This document shows, one piece after another, positions 32,050 through 42,228 of a stretch of 64,000 bases of DNA (position 1 is its first letter; the number at the start of each line of letters is the position of its first letter). The notes under the pieces are model-generated. The model worked only from the letters and a program-made list of their open reading frames with translations, was not told the DNA's origin and ran no database searches. Source of the stretch: Scytalidium lignicola (taxonomy: Eukaryota; Ascomycota; Leotiomycetes). A program made the position numbers and the translations under genes. The DNA is taken from NCBI GenBank assembly GCA_002812745.2, contig NCSJ02000041.1, positions 1 to 64,000 of the forward strand, in the 5' to 3' direction.

Positions 32050-32129
32050 CAGTTTACGTATGGCCTAGGCGGTTCATGAACTGACTAGGCGGTTTATGAA
32101 CGGCCGTGGTTTACGTATGGCCTGGAACA
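32050..32129 (-). repeat. Right TIR of transposon 2
   Basis: Perfect inverted copy of 29768-29847. The perfect match in an element with a degraded interior suggests the TIRs are below the length at which RIP acts, or were homogenised. Confidence 0.9.
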
Positions 32130-32458
32130 TATATATGTCAATATTGGTAAATTTAATAAACTAGGAACATATTGCCACAGCAATTGGTATTTTTTTTCCT
32201 TTCGGGAATTAATTTCCCCTCAAGCTATACGAGTAAGAACGTTGTTCGAAAATAAAAGGGAGAATATCAAGTTGATGAATTTTCGTCCTTAATTGTTCAA
32301 AGGAATATTACCTTTCTTGGTGAACTTTTACTCCCCTGTTAAAATAAAATCATTATTTCCCCTTTTGGGTTATTTCATTTCTTCATCATCCGTTGAACTC
32401 ATAATAAAAAATCTGTGTAATGCCTAAACCTTTTCGGGATTGGAAGTCTACACGTATT
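32130..32458. other. Gap between transposon 2 and the Nramp gene
   Basis: 329 bp, AT-rich, with T- and A-runs suited to the 3' untranslated region of the leftward Nramp gene. No gene seen. Confidence 0.5.
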
Positions 32459-34120
32459 TCAGTCACTTAATCCCAGTCCTAGCAAAACAATCGTCGTAAC
32501 GTCTGTTAAGATGACAATGGCCCAAATAAACCACGCCAGGATTGCTCCCGTCAATCCGAGCCTGAGGCTGACATTTCCCGTTCCCTCGTCGTTGGGCACG
32601 CCCATATACTTATCATGCGTCACATACCAGACCACTGGGAGCAATACAAATATCAGGCCGATGGAAAGGATGTAATTGACCGCGGTCAACGCATTGCTCA
32701 GACCCGCTGAGCCGACTGAGACGGTGACGATGAGTGCCGGGATAATGGCGATGCACCGCGTGATTAGCCGTCTGATGAAGGGATTGATCTTGATCTGGAA
32801 GGCACCCTCCATGACCGTCTGTCCAGCCATGGTTGACACGATTCCGGCGGCGATTCCAGAGAAGAGGAAGCCGACGGCAAACATGGTGGCTGAAAGCTGG
32901 TTGATTCCTGTCTGGAAGAGCTGGTACAGACTGTACAGGTCGGTGAAGTCCCCATCCTGAGAAAAAGCTGCACCGGAGATGATTTCAGGAGCGGAGTTGA
33001 TGAAGAGGCCGATGACGAAGATGGACAGGCAGAGGTCCCACGTTGCATAGCGGAGGGTGGACTTAATGGCACGAAGGCTGGGGCGGTAGAATATATCGAT
33101 GGGGGTTTGGCCCTGTTGGTAAGTGGTAATGTGATACTTGGTGTCATACTCGAGAAGGCGAGGCTGAGCGATTGAAGAACCGACGTACAATGCGTGCGGC
33201 ATGAGCATTCCTCCAATCATACCACACGTACTGTACAAGCCATCACTGACAAAAATCTCGCGCGAGGGCAAGAATCCTTTGAACACCGGGCCGGGGGCTG
33301 GATGGACCTGGCCAAGGGCGACGGCAGTGGTGATGAAGATGACGAGCACGAGAGCGGCCATGAAGAGCTCAAAATAGCGGATGTTGCGCAGTTTACCGGT
33401 TGGCGAGTAAAAGATCAGGATGATGAGGGTGTCGAATGTAGTGATCACGCAGGCTGCGTCGAGTGGAAGTTTGGGAATGAGAAGATTCCAGGCAAAGGCC
33501 GTGCCGATGACTGCGCTGATGTCGGTGCAGATGCAGCATGCCTCTGCGACGACATAAACAATCAGTTCTAGCCAGCGGGGCATATACTTGTGGTTCATCT
33601 GGGCCAAATTGAGGCCGGTAACTGTTGCCATCCTCAAACAGAGATACTGCAAACTCAGGTTGGTGACCATCATACCAAATATAACAAAAATACTCACTTG
33701 AAGGTACATAGCAATGAGGAGAGAAATCAGAACCATGAACAGCATCTTGTAACCAAAATCCTGACCATCTTCGACCGAAGATTGGAAATTGTCTGGATCG
33801 ATATAGGCGACAGAGAGGATCATTCCTGGACCAAAGAATCGCGCAAACTTCGCGAGGACACCGAAGAAGCCCTGCTTGGAGGGCTCCTCTGCTATTCTGT
33901 GACCACCATACTCGAGGGGAGCATCTTCCACAGGAGCCTTGGCCAGCAGTATGCTCTTGGTAGCATTCCACCACAATTGGGAACTCTTCTGTTGGTAGTA
34001 GTCGAGAGCAAGCGTATCAACCTCGCGCACCTTTGGCTCCGGTCCTCCCTTCTTCTCGACCAGGTCGCCTTCCATGTCTGAGCTTACGGGCGATACATTG
34101 TCAACTTTTTGTTTGGTCAT
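32459..34120 (-). CDS. Nramp/SMF-type divalent metal transporter
   Basis: The start is ATG at 34120 (MTKQKVDNVS); an upstream in-frame GTG at 34156 is not used. A 51-bp intron (33647-33697, GTGAGT...TTTGCAG) has a length divisible by three and no stop, so it reads through as 17 extra residues. Removing it joins IAMYLQ to YLCLRMATVTG, the usual TM3 wording, and gives 536 residues. The metal-binding TM1 motif reads YIDPDNFQ, where the canonical form is DPGN. TM6 has GGMLMPHALYVGS with the Met-Pro-His site. About eleven membrane segments are visible. Family members import Mn2+ and Fe2+ with protons, at the plasma membrane or in vesicles. Both metal-site motifs are recognisable, so it should be active. 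Confidence 0.9.
   Translation of the reverse strand: MTKQKVDNVSPVSSDMEGDLVEKKGGPEPKVREVDTLALDYYQQKSSQLWWNATKSILLAKAPVEDAPLEYGGHRIAEEPSKQGFFGVLAKFARFFGPGMILSVAYIDPDNFQSSVEDGQDFGYKMLFMVLISLLIAMYLQVSIFVIFGMMVTNLSLQYLCLRMATVTGLNLAQMNHKYMPRWLELIVYVVAEACCICTDISAVIGTAFAWNLLIPKLPLDAACVITTFDTLIILIFYSPTGKLRNIRYFELFMAALVLVIFITTAVALGQVHPAPGPVFKGFLPSREIFVSDGLYSTCGMIGGMLMPHALYVGSSIAQPRLLEYDTKYHITTYQQGQTPIDIFYRPSLRAIKSTLRYATWDLCLSIFVIGLFINSAPEIISGAAFSQDGDFTDLYSLYQLFQTGINQLSATMFAVGFLFSGIAAGIVSTMAGQTVMEGAFQIKINPFIRRLITRCIAIIPALIVTVSVGSAGLSNALTAVNYILSIGLIFVLLPVVWYVTHDKYMGVPNDEGTGNVSLRLGLTGAILAWFIWAIVILTDVTTIVLLGLGLSD
33647..33697 (-). other. In-frame 51-bp intron of the Nramp gene
   Basis: Minus-strand donor GTGAGT, AG acceptor (TTTGCAG), 51 bp, no in-frame stop. 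If retained it would add 17 residues within the TM3 region. Confidence 0.75.
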
Positions 34121-36802
34121 GATTTCCTCTCTTTGCTCCGAAAACCTGCTCTGCACTGTCTAGTCCAAATAGCTGTGATGGGGTTTTCTTAGCTCTAATC
34201 GTTGATATGGCTGAGATCAGATCCAACGAAAAACAACAGCTAATAATCCAATGGCTAGATCAAAGCAAGAAGCGGTTATTGAGCCCAATGGCAATACTGA
34301 TACAAGGAATTCCGGTCGCGGGCCTCAATGTTGCTGAGGGAGAAACAGCATCCATGAGCAATGTGCGGGGCAGAAGTCCTTCTTAATGTCGGAGCTGGTC
34401 TCGCAATCACATCTAGTTCCGACGAATTACACTGAAGAGGGGGGATAGAGCGGGGCAGGATCAGTACACGTGTAGATAAGCTTCCAACCGTTCGATTGTT
34501 TCTGGGAAAACTTTGCAGGCTAGAGATGCACCACAGAGAGGCAATATTGATATTGGTGGTTGCTTGCCAATAGTTTCAGTCCATGGCGCTCGCAGCCAAG
34601 CCTTGTTTACAACCAGTGCGATAAGCAAAGGACGTAAGAGAATCAAGAAATGGGTCCATTTTCTCCTTCTAACGAACTCGTTTCTAACGCGTTTTCTGGT
34701 CTCAAGTATATCTACCCATTTTCTACTCTCTCTTCTGGCTTTAAAAGCTTCTGACGTGGCGTCGTCTTGCTGGCTGAGACAATCAATTTGGACTGAGATG
34801 CAGCCAGCCATTCTTGCACAATCATGCTCTTTTATGATGCGGGAGATCTCATTATTGAGCTCGTATTGAAAATGCCCCACACCATCGCAGCGGGTTGGGT
34901 ACATCCGAGTACTACCATCTATTAATCCCCTTTGAACACGTGATTATCACACGCCAATCCTAACATGAACAAAATCTATTTCCGTTCGGAAAGGTGAGCA
35001 GAGCTGCTTTGTACTAGCAATTTTTGGTGATTTGAGGGGAGTAAGGGTAAGTCGAAGGTGAGCGATGGTAGATGGACTAGCGTCGAAGGTAACCTGTTTC
35101 AGCTCTTCGGCTGTAACTGCCATCAGCTAAAATTGGAAAAAGTCAGTTGAAGGCTCTTCTAAAGCCAATTTTTTATTTTTGTCAGCCAAAGTTGTACCTC
35201 CTAACTTTTATCGAACTTCACAAATTTCAACTTCATTGTATACAAACTCATTGCATTAATCTGTTAACATAATTTCAAAAATTCGAAAAAAGACAACACA
35301 AATTTTAGGTATTAACGTCTTTTTATGAACGTCACCATTCATACAAGACAAAGTGTAATTCTTTTACCAGCAAGGTTATAAATGAAAATACAATGTCCGA
35401 TGCTTTTCTTAGTCAAGGCACCATTCATGTAAGACCAAGCAATATTAACACAGCACTACAGTTGTATCAAGGGTTACAACAGCTGGTGTGCTTAATGAAT
35501 ATAGTAAAAATCATGTAAATGTAAAAGTGATTAGGGGAAGATTTATACTAAGGCTCTCTCTGCCCAAGGAGTAGGGGGTTTTATAGAAGCAGGCAAGGTA
35601 AGGCAAAATCATCTTAGCTGCAGAGTAGCTTTGACGGAAAAGTTTACAGTTATTAATGCGCTTGTTAACTGTCGTGAGATTAATACAGCAGCAAGACTGA
35701 GCTAAGGAAAGCCTCATAGATAAGTATGGTAGGAGAGTTACATAAGCAATATATGGTAGACTTATCTCGGCGACAAGTTGCATTAATAGAGAGATCTCAA
35801 AATTAGTGGTGATTCTGAACAGTTGAAATTTATGCATAGATAAAAGTAATACTAGGAAAAGATAATACAGCTTTAATCTGCTTTAACCTAGCAAAGGAAT
35901 TCATGCAAAATAAGAATAGTATTATGTTAGTTGATTTAATAACCAGAATTACGACAAGGAAAAAGGTTTATAACAAGATTCCTTTCTGTTTGCCAAAAGA
36001 ACTTAAAACATGATAAGGTAAAAGCACGTTAGCGGCAAAGTTGCATTGATCAGATATGTTTCAGTATATAATGGTTAACGTGATTCTTGAGCGTCTTAAG
36101 ACCGATAGAAAGGGGATAATATTGTGGAGATGGGAGCTGTGATGGTACTTAGCTTTTCTTGTCACTCAAAAATACAACGCAGGGAGGATTGCAGCAGTGC
36201 TTAGCTTTACTAACTATATGAACCGACCCACCAGAACGGGAGCTGGCTTAGAAAGGGTTGTGGTAGCACTCAGCTCCGCACTTTCGAATGATGTGAATTT
36301 GGCTGTCAGGGAAGGATGAGACCCTAGCTCAGCTTGATCTTTGATGAGGTGGCTGAGAATGGTGAGAGGATGTGGCAGGGCTCTGTGCCTCCCAAAGAAT
36401 GGTGCCAGGGAGGCAATGCGTGATAGTGTGAGGGTGTATTGACGTCTCCGGTTATGTGATTCATAATGCAAATCCTATCAATCATATTACCACTGAGGCT
36501 AACAGTTTGTCTTATTGTTCAACTACGACAATCAGTTTACCATACTTGTCAAATGTCCTTCCAAAAGGCGAATCTTGTTTTTGTGGAGTATTTGACAATA
36601 TGGCTTTTAGGTTTTGTGGTACTATGAGCGCTGGGTTTCACATCTTGTCAAATCTCACGTTGATATTATTAGATGCAGAATTCAGATGTCGTTGGCAATG
36701 ACGATACGTTACTATAATTAGTCAAGGCTCAAACCCATGATTACACTACAAGAGTATAATAATATAAGATACGTATTCCGGCTCATTGATAAATGGCCTC
36801 CA

Positions 36803-36825
36803 TTTACGTACAGGCCAGAACATAT
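36803..36825 (-). repeat. Relic of a transposon-2-type right end
   Basis: TTTACGTACAGGCCAGAACATAT matches the right tip of transposon 2 (TTTACGTATGGCCTGGAACATAT, 32110-32132) at 19 of 23 positions. It suggests a third, almost vanished family member here. Confidence 0.4.
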
Positions 36826-38292
36826 ACGAGACTCAGCTCGATCCACCTAGATAAGAGTAATTGCTACCAATTCCAGGCACACAGACAAAAATAAAACAAA
36901 CTTAGAGGAGGTAACTGATAAGTATTCTATTAGCCTAACATATACGTTTCAAGCAGTAAGTCAGTTATGTAGTTCACACGCTTTCAATGCAACTATTACA
37001 GTAGTAAAGCCACCATCGCAAGAAACGTTAATGTTAAAAGGCTTCAGCCGATATATCCTAACTCAGCCCCTGCATAATCACACTTTCCTAATGCCTACGG
37101 CATACATGGACGTATTAGGACTAGTAAATGATTTAATAGATTATATTTGAGTAAGCCAATTATTTTCCGAAACCCTCTGTAATAAACAATATGCCTCACA
37201 GTGCTGATTTACGGCCAGGAAAGTCATTCACTGATGCAATTCTACAAGCCGACCCTGCTTCTTTGGCTTTTTGAATGCTCCCCTTTCAATCTTCTAAGAC
37301 AAGGATGTGTCTAGGATAATATCTCGCGAACTAACATGGCTTTGCTGACTGTAGGCATTTTCTAGCAGAGATATAATATCATGATTTGATTGATTAAAGA
37401 GATGATAGCTTTTTGACCACTGTAAAAGTATAGACTTTTTTTAGATTGTGTTAGTATAAAGCTTTATTGTCCAGATCAAGCAGTAAATTATTAATAATTA
37501 AACAAACTCTTTTTAACTAAATTAGCATAAATATGTTATAAACATTCTTAGTAAATTTGTACGTTGTTTAAATCNTTTTTTTGCTATTGAATTCTGTGAA
37601 ATTATATGTACAGATAGAATAATAATAGAAGTTAAGCTTATTCTTCCTAATTACAAGATAGTGATTATAGATACTACTTCATGATTATGTGAAATTAAGA
37701 AGGCAAGTATTTTCTAATGAAGTTTCTTTTATGTTTGACAAGTTTAAAGAGTACAACTGTATCTTTTATTATAAGTGTTATGCTATGAGCATTCTGTTGA
37801 TCAGCGATATTAAGACTTATTATGTTATATTTTACTTTGTACATTAAGAACGAGAAATACATTTGTTAAATAATTATAAAATAAGACATAAAAGTATTTA
37901 AGACTTCTTTGACAAAGGTTAAAGCTTTTCAAGCTAATTATCTATAAACACAAACCATCTAAATCTTATAAAATAATAAGATTATAAATGAGAATTATNA
38001 AAAAAGTTCAGTACAATTTTAGCTTTTATTAACATTCTTATTTAAAAGTGTAAGATGTTTAATATTTTTAATTTTTAAGACTTGAAAATATGAACATATT
38101 AATAAGGAAATATTATGGCTGGCCCAAGTGACACTTGCGTCACAACGATTATCAATTAATAATTAAACATTATTGATTTATTAAAACCTTATATTTTCAA
38201 CTATTCTTTACACAATCTAGTAGTTCTTAAAGCTTATTTAATTCGTAATTATATTATACGTTTTCAATTATAAAATTTCAATTATATACATG

Positions 38293-38454
38293 TGTTAATA
38301 GTTAGTCATATGACGAGTATGATCAGTCACATGTATATTAGTCCTAATCGAATAACGAAGAATTGTAGCCTTAAGTTATAGCTTTATCATTTCCACTATT
38401 TGAATACAATTACAAATTAACACATATAACAATTTTTATATTAAAGAGTATTTA
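38293..38454. repeat. RIP-degraded relative of the LTR at 17964
   Basis: GATCAGTCACATG, then TAGTCCTAAT, TGTAGCCTTAAG and TATAGCTT occur in the same order as in 17964-18150, with most differences C to T or G to A. The right end is approximate. Confidence 0.5.
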
Positions 38455-39059
38455 CAGTCATCTTAAGTTCAAACAGCTTTAATTTAATTAAATTGAAGTG
38501 CAGATAATAAGTATTAACCTGACAAGCCACAGGTTAGTTTATACGCGAATTGTAACTGAATTCAATTAATTAACCATTTGACAATTAATTAAATAACTAT
38601 TAATTACAATGAGCAAATACATTATAATTATATTCATCTGTAAAACCGTATATTACAGTTATAAAAAGTGTTGTTGTCTACTAATTGACCCAGTTTCGAT
38701 TGTAAGCATAGGCAATAACTGTAGGCCCTAATAGGCAACAAGTACTAGATACTTAAGGCTACAACAAACGAGGCTTAAATCTACACCAATTCCCCAGGTA
38801 GAAGTTCTATTCCTCACGGAGATCTATCAAAACATGTTTAAATCGCTGTACAATGTCCCATGGTATGTTTTCCGGTCTCTCACTAAACACAGATAGGACC
38901 TTTGAAACCGTGAGATCGGATAAATTTCCAAGAAAGCCTCAGCCACTTTGATTGTGCCTGATTTTAGGCTCAAACAGCAGAAAGCGATGTTGTAGAATCA
39001 GGGACTGCCCAGTCTAATTATCGGGAATAGCTACAATACATAGCAAGAGCTATAACAAA

Positions 39060-39115
39060 AAAAATAGAATAAACAAACAAACAAACAAATAAATAAATAA
39101 AAAAAGNAATNAAAA
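39060..39115. repeat. AAAC/AAAT simple repeat
   Basis: AACAAACAAACAAACAAATA grades into AAATAAATAAAAAAAG with two N bases. Ordinary microsatellite. Confidence 0.8.
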
Positions 39116-39959
39116 AAAGGAAAGGAAATCATGATGGCCTATCAGATTTAGTTATTTATAGCAGCAGCTGTAGACACTTGTCATGTAAATAAGTAGATGC
39201 GGACGAAGAAAACAGGAAAATGGGATGATCGGTCATGGGACTGGGAGGTGGAGCGGCCAATCCGAACCTGGGGATGATACGAGGGAAGAAGCCTGATCTA
39301 GGGTAGCTACCACTCCTACGATGTATGCTAAATACAATACGGTCTATCATCTGCAATCTCCTCCTCCTACTGTATTACATGCGATGTCCCTGTCCCCCTT
39401 ACCTTAAGGCGGTGACTGTAGTTTCCAATAATTGCATAACGAACGTTCAGTGGTGCATCAGGTAGTGAGCTTGGTCTTGGGTTTGCTGGCTTCCGTGGCG
39501 ATGGCGTCCGGATTCTGATTGGCTCCGAAAGAGAGTGAGATTGGATCCTCCCCTAACCTTGATTCCCTGACAAATGAAGCCTCGAGAATATGCTCAAATC
39601 TTGCAACTCCATCGCAGAAGCAATACAAAAGACAGCACACAGCAATGATCCCTCGGAAGAGCGGGCAAGCTCAAAGAGGCAATGCCACCCCGCAACACTC
39701 TCTGCCAAGCACAACTTATCAGCTTATCTGGAGCGGACGGCTTGTGTCTGGACAAAACGCCGTTGAATCCCTGAATCAGCTTGAGATGAGCACAACCCCA
39801 CGGGCCTGATTTGCACTCTTGCCCTGGCCACAATCCCATGCTCAAGAGCTGGAAGAGTGGGGTCCGCGTGCCCCTGATCATGATACTGTGATGAGCAGTC
39901 TCATCTTGAGAAGCTGTTATCAGCTTTGCTCTTTCTTTGGCCTCTCTGTATCTCTACTG

Positions 39960-39967
39960 TATATATA
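39960..39967 (+). promoter_or_regulatory. TATA box of the amino-acid permease
   Basis: TATATATA lies 77 bp before the ATG at 40044, just after CTGTATCTCTACTG. The position suits a fungal core promoter. Confidence 0.5.
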
Positions 39968-40043
39968 CACATCGCGTCCCCATGTCCACCATCTCATCAA
40001 ATACTCCCATTTCACTCCAGGATTGCAGTACAAGTGGTCTAGA

Positions 40044-41732
40044 ATGGCCTCTAAAGACGTGAAGACCTCTTCGGATGGCGAGGCCGTCACTCGAGTGGCG
40101 AGCATCTCCCACGGCGATATCTTCGAACGCCAACTCCCCGCAACCGACTGGGAGAAGCTGGGCTCGACCCGGCGAGGACTGGAATCGCGACACGTCCAGC
40201 TCATGGCCATCGGCGGATCCATTGGCACCGCGCTCTTCGTCGGCATCGGGAGCAACCTGTCCAAGGCCGGTCCTCTGTCCCTCGTGCTGGGCTACATCTT
40301 CTGGGGCATCGCCTTCATCTGGCCGTGCAATATCTGCACCGCCGAAGTCATCGCATGGCTGCCCGTCAAGGGCCAGATCTTCGAGCTCGCCAGCCGTTAC
40401 ATGGATCCCGCTGTGGGCTTCGCTATGGGTTGGACGTATTTCTTCGGCGGCTCTATGCTGGTGTGTGTCGAATACTCGGCCGTGGCGGCTGTCATTCAGT
40501 ACTGGAACGCTGACATTAACCTAGCGGTATGGGTGACGCTGTGTATCGTCGTCTGCTATGCCTTGAACGTCGTCGCCGTCAAGTGGTATGGTGAGTCCGA
40601 GTTCATCATGGCGTCGACCAAGATCCTGCTTCTCATCGGCCTCGTGCTCCTTACCTTCATCACCATGGTCGGCGGCAATCCCAAGCACGACGCCTACGGC
40701 TTCCGGTACTGGAAACATGGTATGGCGATGCATCCGTATTACACCACGGGCACGACTGGCCGTTTCCTGGGCTGGTGGAGCGTCGTCCGCTATGCTGCGT
40801 TCAACATTGCTGGCCCTGACTTGATCGCCATGGCAGCCGGCGAGATCCAGAACCCGCGACGCACTATTCCACGCGTTTCCAAACTCGTCTTCTACCGTCT
40901 CGTGGGCTTCTATGTGGTCGGCGTCCTTGCTGTGGGCATCATCTGCTCCTCTCGCGACACTCGCCTCTTGGATGCATTGGACAGCGGTGGCTCTGGGGCT
41001 GCTGCTTCTCCATGGGTCATTGGCATCCAGAACCTAGGCATTGAGGGCCTTCCGTCCTTCATCAACGTCCTGGTTATGCTGTCTGGCTGGTCTTGCGGTA
41101 ACGCATACCTCTACTCGACCTCGCGGACGCTGTACTCTCTTGCCCGTGATAACCAGGCGCCCAAGATCTTCCTCAAGTGCACCAAAGCCGGCGTGCCCAT
41201 CTACTGTGTCTCCATCGTCAGCTTGATCAGCTGCCTCACGTTCCTGGTCTCCTCCAATGGCGCGGTAACCGTCTTCTACTGGTTCGTCAACCTAACCACC
41301 ATCGCATTCGTACTCGTCTACACCTCCTTCCTCTGTGTGTGGGTGGCCTGGTATCGAGCCTGCAAGACACAGGGCTTGGATCGCAATACTTTGCCCTACA
41401 AGGTCCCCTTCGCTCCCTATCCGGCCTATTTCGCTATCGGCTGCGGCTGCACGTGCATGGTCTTCCTGGGCTTCGACGTGTTTGTGCCCTAGGACACAGA
41501 GGGTTTCGTGACGTCCTACTTTGGCCTGGCATTTGGAGTGGTCATGTTCCTGTTCTGGAAGATCTACAAGAAGACCAAATGGGTGGCTGCCAAGGACGCA
41601 GACCTGTATTCTGGGAAGGCCGAGATTGATGAGGAGTGTCGGCAGTGGGAGGAGGGCGGCTTAGATGAGAATGAGAAGCAGCGACTGGCGCAGATGAATA
41701 TCATCAGGAGGATGTGGGAGAAGATGTGGTGA
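40044..41732 (+). pseudogene. Amino-acid permease (APC family) with one internal TAG
   Basis: The start is ATG at 40044 (MASKDVKTSS). The frame is uninterrupted and GC-rich except for TAG at 41490-41492. It continues in the same frame to 41732, for 562 codons in total, the normal length of a fungal APC permease. N-terminal LESRHVQLMAIGGSIGTALF is the APC signature, with about twelve membrane segments, GEIQNPRRTIPRV in a loop and a charged cytosolic C-terminus (TKWVAAKDADLYSG). The TAG falls inside FVP-stop-DTEGFVTSYFG, where a Trp (TGG) is expected, before the last one or two membrane segments. TGG to TAG is a CpA-to-TpA change on the other strand, the RIP type. It is a very recent pseudogene, a truncated protein of 482 residues, or a readthrough candidate. 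Confidence 0.85.
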
Positions 41733-42228
41733 TCTGCGAGGTGTATTTTGTTAGTAGCCACTATGAAGCTGTCTTTTGGTCTTTTCAAATGGCATTTAGA
41801 CTAATTTGTAGTCTTTATCGTCCAGAAATCCAATTCTATATACGAAGGCATGACCTTTGAAACGTTGACTACGTTCCTGTTATATGCATTGCTGAATTCT
41901 TGTTGATATTTTCATCATGATCAGACTCTAACCGGTAATGACTTATCAAGTGTTATGGAGCCCATTGCTACTAACCATATAGAGATATAAGCAGTCGGGT
42001 ATTAGAAATAATATATTGCAACATCTAATGCTCATTGCCAAATACAATTAAAATCGTACAGCAGGGGAGGAAGGTGACTAATTGAGGAGATGGCGGTAGA
42101 ATAAAACGGGTTTAGCTCGGGCTTGGGCGAGCCTGCAAGATCATCTGATAAGATTAAATTTTCCCATCGCAGCATCAACCGCTCTGGAACTCATTATATT
42201 GAGTTCGTGCAGTAACTATTCGCCGAAA
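41733..42228. other. Intergenic region before the ferric reductase
   Basis: 496 bp with the 3' end of the permease (AT-rich around 41820-42060) and the upstream region of the reductase. TTATATTGAG lies near 42195, about 35 bp before its ATG. No gene seen. Confidence 0.5.

Larger units (their letters stand above)
29768..32129 (+). mobile_element. Long-TIR transposon 2 (Ginger/GIN-like)
   Basis: A 2,362-bp element directly downstream of transposon 1, separated from it only by TATA (29764-29767), and followed by TATA (32130-32133). Its TIRs are perfect over 80 bp (29768-29847 and 32050-32129). They start with the same TGTTCCAG(G/C)C as transposon 1 and then differ completely, so the two are related but separate subfamilies. 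GGCCATACGTAAAC recurs three times near the left end. The encoded protein is collinear with that of transposon 1. The gene is RIP-degraded but less than copy 1. Confidence 0.78.
34121..39959. other. Long intergenic region with repeat debris
   Basis: 5.8 kb without a supportable gene. 34121-35000 is balanced and holds the Nramp promoter; overlapping open frames on both strands at about 34460-34900 have no recognisable content. 35280-36480 is moderately AT-rich. 36800 carries a transposon-end relic. 37400-39000 is strongly AT-rich with N bases and an LTR relic at 38293. 39060-39115 is an (AAAC/AAAT)n run. 39150-39950 is balanced and belongs to the upstream region of the permease. Confidence 0.5.

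Noticed and set aside
34461..34904. Overlapping open frames on both strands (147 and 118 codons)
   Set aside because: No recognisable domain on either strand, mirror-image frames, and location in the Nramp upstream region. Not supportable as a gene.
35511..36701. Several 80-110-codon frames
   Set aside because: Random-looking composition, no motifs, no splice or start context, AT-rich surroundings.
39519..39881. Two overlapping frames upstream of the amino-acid permease
   Set aside because: They overlap on opposite strands, show no motifs and fall in the permease's promoter region.
40075..41629. Other long frames inside the permease (149, 150 and 193 codons)
   Set aside because: Shadow frames caused by high GC and strong third-position bias of the real permease frame.
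42199..42228. In-frame upstream extension of the ferric reductase start
   Set aside because: It begins with TTG, while the ATG at 42229 starts a good signal peptide.
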